This document shows, one piece after another, positions 59,048 to 64,000 of a stretch of 64,000 nt of DNA. The position numbers were made by a program, and so were the translations under genes. Origin of the DNA: HKST-UBA178 sp965223815 (GTDB taxonomy: Bacteria > Pseudomonadota > Gammaproteobacteria > Chromatiales > Chromatiaceae); contig OZ245019.1 of assembly GCA_965223815.1 (NCBI GenBank), positions 4,154,001 to 4,218,000 on the forward strand. Direction: 5' to 3'. Every line of letters starts with the position of its first letter. Within the stretch, counting starts at the first letter, position 1. Under the pieces are notes generated by a model that saw nothing but the letters and a program-made list of their open reading frames with translations, was not told the DNA's origin and ran no database searches.

Positions 59048-60739
59048 TTAATTGTCCACCTCCTCCCTGGTGTCCCTCATGAGCGCCAAATGGGAACCCG
59101 GCATCACACAATTGCGACCACATGCCTTGGCGCGATACAACTGTCGGTCGGCGGTACGTAGGACTTTTTCAATGCTATCGATATCCTCCCCATCGATTGT
59201 TGCTACTCCGATACTGACAGTGATTGGGATCCTCTGACCCTCGAACACCAGCACAGTCGACTCAGTTTCGCTACGAATGCGTTCCGCAGTCATCAACGCC
59301 TCCTTGTGTGTCGTCTGCTCGAGTATGATTAGAAACTCCTCCCCACCATAGCGGGCAGCGCTGTCGATACTGCGCAGTAGAGACCGGAATACCCTTCCCA
59401 CTTGTCTCAATACCTCATCTCCACCCAGATGGCCAAAACGATCGTTGATGTTCTTGAAGTGATCGAGATCCGCCATCAAAACAGAAAAAGTGGGACCATT
59501 GCGACGGTGTCTCTGCAACTGCAAATCAAGGATTTTCATGATCTGTTTTCTATTGAGAAGCCCGGTCAGCGAATCTGTAACCGCCATCTTTTCCAGCTGC
59601 TGTCTGCTGATTTTCAGCTGCGATACCATGTCGTTGAATACTTCCATGGTGAAGCCAAGCTCATCGCGCTTCGAGGGCCGTAACTGCACGTCCAGATCGC
59701 CTCCAGCCACCCGCTTCGAGGCCTGGGTCAGTTGGCCCAGAGGCACGAGAATTCCTTGGGACACCAGAAAGGAAAGCAAACCAAAACCTAAAAGCAGCAG
59801 CAGTATAATTACCAACGAAGTATCACGAAGCTGGTTGACCTCGGTGAAAGCGGTGTCATAGGCGGTCTCGATAACCAGCGCCCAGGGTAGTCCATCCACG
59901 GGTACCAAGAGACCAACCACCCTGAGTCCTTCTGGGTTTTCATAAATACGCAGCTGCCTTGGTGACGAAAACAAGTCAACGACTCTCGGCTTCACCCTAA
60001 TGGGGAAGGCGGCTACCCCCTCCTTAACGACGGGCTGAAGCAGCACAGCTCCTTGCTCATCCACCAGGAACAAATCAAGACCATCCATCGGGGGCACCAA
60101 TTCCAACGCTCCCGCTAGCGCCTGCAGCGGGACTTCCGCGGTCATGAACCCTAGCCGAACGCCCCGATCCGTTTTCACCGGGGTTGCCATCAAGATACGG
60201 TCCCCGTCCACAACCGCCAACTCATCCGTCACTGAGTTGACTCCGGAGTGCTCCAACTGTACCGGTAAAGCGTCGGAGGTATCGGAAACTGAACCGCTGT
60301 TAGGTGCTTGAGCAACCGTCACTCCGTTCTGATCCCGAACTTGCAATCGCCGATAATCACCGGCCTCGGAACGCAGCAGTTCAAGATAATCGCCAAGTTG
60401 GCGCGCGGGAGCATCTGAGTCCGCATTGTTATTGTCGCCGCTATTACTGCCGTTGGTCTGAAGGCGGTGCCGCTCCAGGTTTTCTTTCACCACGGGTGAT
60501 GCGGCAAACACCGCGATATCTTGCTGCCGCCGTTTCAGAATATCGCCTATGGTCAGTGCGGCATGATTGAGCAGCCGGGACAATTGATGCTCGGTTTTCT
60601 CGACCATCAATTGATGGGTTTCAAAATATGACACCCATCCCAATAGCATAGATGGCAACAGCGTTGCGCAAGCGGAGAAGATTAGAATCCTTCTCCGGAT
60701 ACCAAAGCGGCCAACCTTCCTGATCGGGCTCTGCTCCAT
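59048..60739 (-). CDS. Diguanylate cyclase with periplasmic sensor and HAMP
   Basis: A 563-residue membrane protein: first helix about 18-35, a large periplasmic dCache-like sensor region (about 45-300), second helix about 305-325, a HAMP-type linker and a GGDEF domain (about 395-545). The active site reads RYGGEEF and the inhibitory site RSID is correctly placed five residues before it, so feedback inhibition is expected. It makes cyclic di-GMP in response to a periplasmic signal. Convergent to the SH3-domain gene. Confidence 0.9.
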   Translation of the reverse strand: MEQSPIRKVGRFGIRRRILIFSACATLLPSMLLGWVSYFETHQLMVEKTEHQLSRLLNHAALTIGDILKRRQQDIAVFAASPVVKENLERHRLQTNGSNSGDNNNADSDAPARQLGDYLELLRSEAGDYRRLQVRDQNGVTVAQAPNSGSVSDTSDALPVQLEHSGVNSVTDELAVVDGDRILMATPVKTDRGVRLGFMTAEVPLQALAGALELVPPMDGLDLFLVDEQGAVLLQPVVKEGVAAFPIRVKPRVVDLFSSPRQLRIYENPEGLRVVGLLVPVDGLPWALVIETAYDTAFTEVNQLRDTSLVIILLLLLGFGLLSFLVSQGILVPLGQLTQASKRVAGGDLDVQLRPSKRDELGFTMEVFNDMVSQLKISRQQLEKMAVTDSLTGLLNRKQIMKILDLQLQRHRRNGPTFSVLMADLDHFKNINDRFGHLGGDEVLRQVGRVFRSLLRSIDSAARYGGEEFLIILEQTTHKEALMTAERIRSETESTVLVFEGQRIPITVSIGVATIDGEDIDSIEKVLRTADRQLYRAKACGRNCVMPGSHLALMRDTREEVDN

Positions 60740-60820
60740 GGAACCCTCGCTCCTGGTTCGACAAGCGGTAAACTACACGTCATACAAGGCTACAGCAATA
60801 AGGTATCGTCGCGACGGAAT

Positions 60821-62950
60821 TCAACCCTTAGGAGATTTACGCCGGTTTGCGACGCGCTTCCCACTCTTACGGACGAATCGGCGCTCAATCGAGCGTTTCC
60901 CAGCACCACCCGGCTGCTGACCTCCACGGTTTCCCGGTGGCTGCCAAGCGGGAACCAAATGCCGTTTCCCATTACCGATCAAATCTCTGCGACCCATGTT
61001 GCGCAATGCTTCGCGGATCGTTGGCCAGTTTGCCGGGTCGTGCCATCGGAGTAGCGCCTTGTGAAGTCTTCGCTGCCGCATGCCCCGAGGCACCGTCAGC
61101 TGCGATGCATCATGGACGATTTTTCGTAGCGGGTTAAAACCACTATGGTACATCGATGTCGCCAGCGCCAGCGGTGTCGGGAGAAATGCCTGTACCTGGT
61201 CAGGACGAAAACCATTGCGTTTCAACCAGAGCGCTAGATTGACCATATCCTGATCCCGGGTACCTGGGTGTGCGGCGATAAAATAGGGGATCAAATACTG
61301 CTCCTTACCAGCCTCCCTGGAGAATCGCTCGAACAGCTTTTTGAATTCATCATAGACATCGATTCCCGGTTTCATCATCAATTCCAGGGGACCTTGCTCG
61401 GAATGTTCCGGAGCAATCTTAAGATATCCCCCCACATGGTGCGTGACCAGTTCCCGAACATAGGCGGGATCCCGAACCGCCAAGTCGTAACGCAGACCAG
61501 AGGCGATCAAAACCCGCTTGACCTCTGGCAAAGACCGCGCCTTCCGGTAAAGTTTGCGCAAAGGCCCATGATCTGTGGCCATGTTGACGCAAATACCTGG
61601 AAACACACAGGAAAGACGCCTGCAGGCGCGCTCGATCTCCGGGTCTCGGCAGCGCAGTCGGTACATATTCGCGGTGGGACCACCCAGGTCGGAAACCACA
61701 CCGGTGAAACCCGGAACGCTATCCCGCAGGGTTTCGATCTCCCGGATCACTGAATCCTCGGAGCGACTCTGGATAATTCTCCCTTCGTGCTCGGTGATAG
61801 AGCAGAATGTACAACCACCGAAACACCCGCGCATGATGGGAATCGAAAAACGGATCATCTCCCAGGCTGGATTCTTGGCATCGCCATATGCAGGATGTGG
61901 CATCCGGGTATAGGGGAATTCGTATAGCTTGTCGAGTTCCCGGGTCGTTAGAGGAACCGGTGGTGGATTGACCCACAGATCCCGCTTTCCGTGCCGTTGC
62001 ATCAGAGCCCGGGCATTTCCTGGGTTGGTCTCTAAATGAAATATCCTGGAGGCGTGGGCATACAGTATGGCGTCGGTAGCTACCTGATCGTATGAGGGCA
62101 GGCGCAGCACGGTTCGCGTTCGATCCAGCCCTCTGGGCCGCTTGTGGGGTAAGATTCTCCGGCACTGCTCCACCTGCCGTGGTTCGCATGGCTCTTGATT
62201 GGAATAGGGGTTATCCCGGCGGGCAGCCGGGCCTGGTTGCTCTATTTGGGTGGAATCTATCTCAGTCCAGCCATCGGGAGGACCAGCACGCATGAATGCT
62301 GTGCCTCGAATGTTATCAATTTCGGTTATCGATTCTCCCCGGGCCAAGCGATGTGCGAGTTCCACAACCGCCCGCTCTGCGTTCCCGAATACCAACATAT
62401 CCGCTTTGGAATCTGGTAGCACCGAACGACGGACCTTGTCCGACCAGTAGTCATAGTGGGCGATACGCCTGAGGCTCGCCTCGATACCGCCAATTACAAT
62501 CGGCACCCCCTTATAGGCTTCTCTGGCACGCTGGGCGTATACGATTACGGCGCGATCCGGTCTGCGGCCGGCCACTCCCCCAGGAGTATAGGCGTCGTTG
62601 GAACGCAGCCGCCGATCGGCCGTGTAATGATTCACCATGGAATCCATATTGCCCGCGGTAATACCGAAGTAGAGGTTAGGCGGCCCTAACTCCATAAAGG
62701 CATCAACGGAGGTCCAATCGGGTTGTGCGAGAATGCCCACTCTGAAACCCTGGGCCTCCAGCAGCCGGCCTATTAGGGCGGCGCCAAAACTGGGATGATC
62801 GACATAGGCGTCACCAGAGACAATGATGACATCACAACTGTCCCACCCCAGAAGATCCATCTCTTCCCGGGACATGGGCAAATATGGGGCAGTGCCAAAA
62901 CGCTTGGCCCAATGGCGACGATAGGAAAAAAGATCAGGTACGGATTGCAT
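60821..62950 (-). CDS. ygiQ: YgiQ-type radical SAM protein (UPF0313)
   Basis: A 709-residue protein beginning with a conserved domain (PMSREEMDLLGWDSCDVIIVSGDAYVDHPSFG). The 4Fe-4S cluster site is MRGCFGGCTFCSITEHEGR (about 376-394) and matches CxxxCxxC. The C-terminus is basic (GKRSIERRFVRKSGKRVANRRKSPKG). Substrate unknown for the family. It is divergent from the lutA gene. Confidence 0.92.
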   Translation of the reverse strand: MQSVPDLFSYRRHWAKRFGTAPYLPMSREEMDLLGWDSCDVIIVSGDAYVDHPSFGAALIGRLLEAQGFRVGILAQPDWTSVDAFMELGPPNLYFGITAGNMDSMVNHYTADRRLRSNDAYTPGGVAGRRPDRAVIVYAQRAREAYKGVPIVIGGIEASLRRIAHYDYWSDKVRRSVLPDSKADMLVFGNAERAVVELAHRLARGESITEIDNIRGTAFMRAGPPDGWTEIDSTQIEQPGPAARRDNPYSNQEPCEPRQVEQCRRILPHKRPRGLDRTRTVLRLPSYDQVATDAILYAHASRIFHLETNPGNARALMQRHGKRDLWVNPPPVPLTTRELDKLYEFPYTRMPHPAYGDAKNPAWEMIRFSIPIMRGCFGGCTFCSITEHEGRIIQSRSEDSVIREIETLRDSVPGFTGVVSDLGGPTANMYRLRCRDPEIERACRRLSCVFPGICVNMATDHGPLRKLYRKARSLPEVKRVLIASGLRYDLAVRDPAYVRELVTHHVGGYLKIAPEHSEQGPLELMMKPGIDVYDEFKKLFERFSREAGKEQYLIPYFIAAHPGTRDQDMVNLALWLKRNGFRPDQVQAFLPTPLALATSMYHSGFNPLRKIVHDASQLTVPRGMRQRRLHKALLRWHDPANWPTIREALRNMGRRDLIGNGKRHLVPAWQPPGNRGGQQPGGAGKRSIERRFVRKSGKRVANRRKSPKG

Positions 62951-63133
62951 TTACTAAACATCCATCAATTAGTCCAAGTAAAGGTGTCCCGATTGGTCCC
63001 TAATTATACCTCGCTGTAATCCCAAAAATTTGCTGGACGAGAGTCGCACATCCTCAAGAGCCCCTGTACCCGTAAGATGCATAGAGTTTCTATTTCCTGT
63101 CTCCACTATAATCCGCCTGATACGAGGTGAGTC

Positions 63134-63904
63134 ATGGCAAAACAAAGAAAATATCCAAGTCCTCCGAAAAAGATCTATTTCTTCGGTACCTGCCTGGTTG
63201 ATGTTTTCTTCCCAGAAGCAGGGATTGCGGGTATGGAACTGATTCAGCGCGCCGGTATTGACGTTATCTACCCCAACAACCAAACCTGCTGCGGGCAACC
63301 TGCCTGGAACGCCGGATTTCGTGAACAGGCACGCTCCGTAGCCAGGGCCCAGATCGATTGTTTCAGTGAGGATTACCCGATCGTGGTACCTTCGGGTTCT
63401 TGCGCGGGGATGATGCGTTTCCACTACCCGCGGCTTTTTCGCGGGGAGAGTGAAGAAGCGCGTGTCAACTTGCTTAGCAACCGAGTATTCGAATTGACCG
63501 AATTCCTGGTTCGTATACTCGATATCAAACTGGAAGATCTGGGTGAGCCCATCAAAGTCGCCCTGCACATCTCCTGCTCCGCACGCCGGGAGATTGGAGC
63601 CGCTAGCGAGCATAGAGCACTGCTTCAGCAGCTCAATAACGTCGAGCTGGTAGAGCCCGACCAGGCAGAGGAGTGCTGCGGCTTTGGGGGAACCTTTGCA
63701 ATTAAACACCCGGAGATATCTGGGGTTTTGGTGGCAGATAAGGCCACTGCCCTACTCAAGAGCGGGGCCAGACGGGTGCTGAGCGGAGATTGTGGTTGCC
63801 TACTGAACATAGGGGGACATCTCGCCCACCGGGAGAGCGATGTTCAGCACCAACACATTGCCAGTTTTCTCTGGGAGCGCAGCGGTGAATTCCCGAGACG
63901 CTGA
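63134..63904 (+). CDS. lutA: LutA/LldE-like Fe-S protein of lactate utilisation
   Basis: A 256-residue protein with two CCG-type cysteine-rich domains (first about 8-90 with QTCCGQPAWNAGF, second about 130-250 with EECCGFGGTFAIKHPEIS). LutA works with LutB and LutC as a complex oxidising L-lactate. It overlaps the next gene by 20 bases, consistent with an operon. Substrate is inferred from the family. Confidence 0.9.
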   Translation: MAKQRKYPSPPKKIYFFGTCLVDVFFPEAGIAGMELIQRAGIDVIYPNNQTCCGQPAWNAGFREQARSVARAQIDCFSEDYPIVVPSGSCAGMMRFHYPRLFRGESEEARVNLLSNRVFELTEFLVRILDIKLEDLGEPIKVALHISCSARREIGAASEHRALLQQLNNVELVEPDQAEECCGFGGTFAIKHPEISGVLVADKATALLKSGARRVLSGDCGCLLNIGGHLAHRESDVQHQHIASFLWERSGEFPRR

Positions 63905-64000
63905 ATTTCGCAAAGGCATCCAAGAGGCACTGAACGACCGGCAGATCCGGGCTAACTTTCGCGCAACCATGGACGGCCTGATCGACAAGCGGCGCCGCAG
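63885..64000 (+). CDS. lutB: LutB/LldF-like Fe-S protein, 5' part only
   Basis: The first 38 codons are visible from a GTG at 63885 (NSRDAEFRKGIQEALNDRQIRANFRATMDGLIDKRRR), typical of LutB/LldF N-termini. The gene continues past base 64000. It follows lutA with a 20-base overlap, as in lutABC operons. Confidence 0.75.
   Translation, partial: MNSRDAEFRKGIQEALNDRQIRANFRATMDGLIDKRRR

Noticed and set aside
62969..63709. Minus-strand frame of 246 codons
   Set aside because: It is the complement of lutA, which has clear CCG motifs.

Overview
The window looks like part of a gammaproteobacterial chromosome. Two things support this: a Chromatiales/Pseudomonas-like housekeeping order (guaB-guaA; ndk-rlmN-pilW-rodZ-hisS-yfgM-bamB-der; relA; thrC), and an integrated element of the PFGI-1/SXT-like type known from gammaproteobacteria and betaproteobacteria. 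The genus cannot be read from the sequence alone. No rRNA, tRNA or CRISPR array was seen.

Region 1 (1 to about 29.9 kb) is one end of an integrative and conjugative element (ICE), nearly all on the minus strand. Its left end lies outside the window. From the left it holds a conjugative type IV secretion block: a TraC/VirB4-like ATPase cut by the window edge, lipoprotein, VirB10-, VirB9- and VirB8-like parts, small membrane/pilin-like proteins, RAQPRD protein, TraD coupling ATPase, transglycosylase and a PilL-like protein. A cargo gene with a gamma-glutamylcyclotransferase-like YGSL motif sits on the plus strand inside this block. Next come a second tyrosine recombinase, a long structured non-coding stretch (14.5-15.3 kb), and a merR/GDCCVxC pair with a textbook MerR-type promoter. 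The maintenance block follows: DUF6573, RadC-like, DUF3577, ParM, ParR-like, PFL_4669-like, STY4528-like, DUF2857 and ParB-like. It ends in a lambda-like Cro/LexA-type divergent switch. An AT-richer three-gene cassette (25.6-27.8 kb) with a TIGR04255-type gene is the best candidate for an undescribed system. AlpA and a P4-type integrase close the element, which abuts the 3' end of guaA, a known island insertion site.

Region 2 (29.9-64 kb) is ordinary chromosome: purine synthesis (guaBA), exonuclease VII, a Bcr/CflA-type efflux pump, two diguanylate cyclases, the der-to-ndk cluster (ispG missing from its usual place), relA, a DUF1015 protein, a sulfatase-modifying-factor-fold protein, a TauE-type exporter, an orphan encapsulated-ferritin-like protein, an HDOD signalling protein, a citramalate/isopropylmalate synthase, threonine synthase, a YgiQ-type radical SAM protein and the start of a lutAB lactate-utilisation operon.

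The most unusual signals are the three-gene cassette, a family of at least four intergenic hairpins with CAU-containing loops between consecutive ICE maintenance genes (mismatches are G-U wobbles on the transcribed strand), two sets of short repeats next to the attachment end, and an encapsulated ferritin with no encapsulin nearby. Family names are from memory of the families and motif reading; no database search was run.
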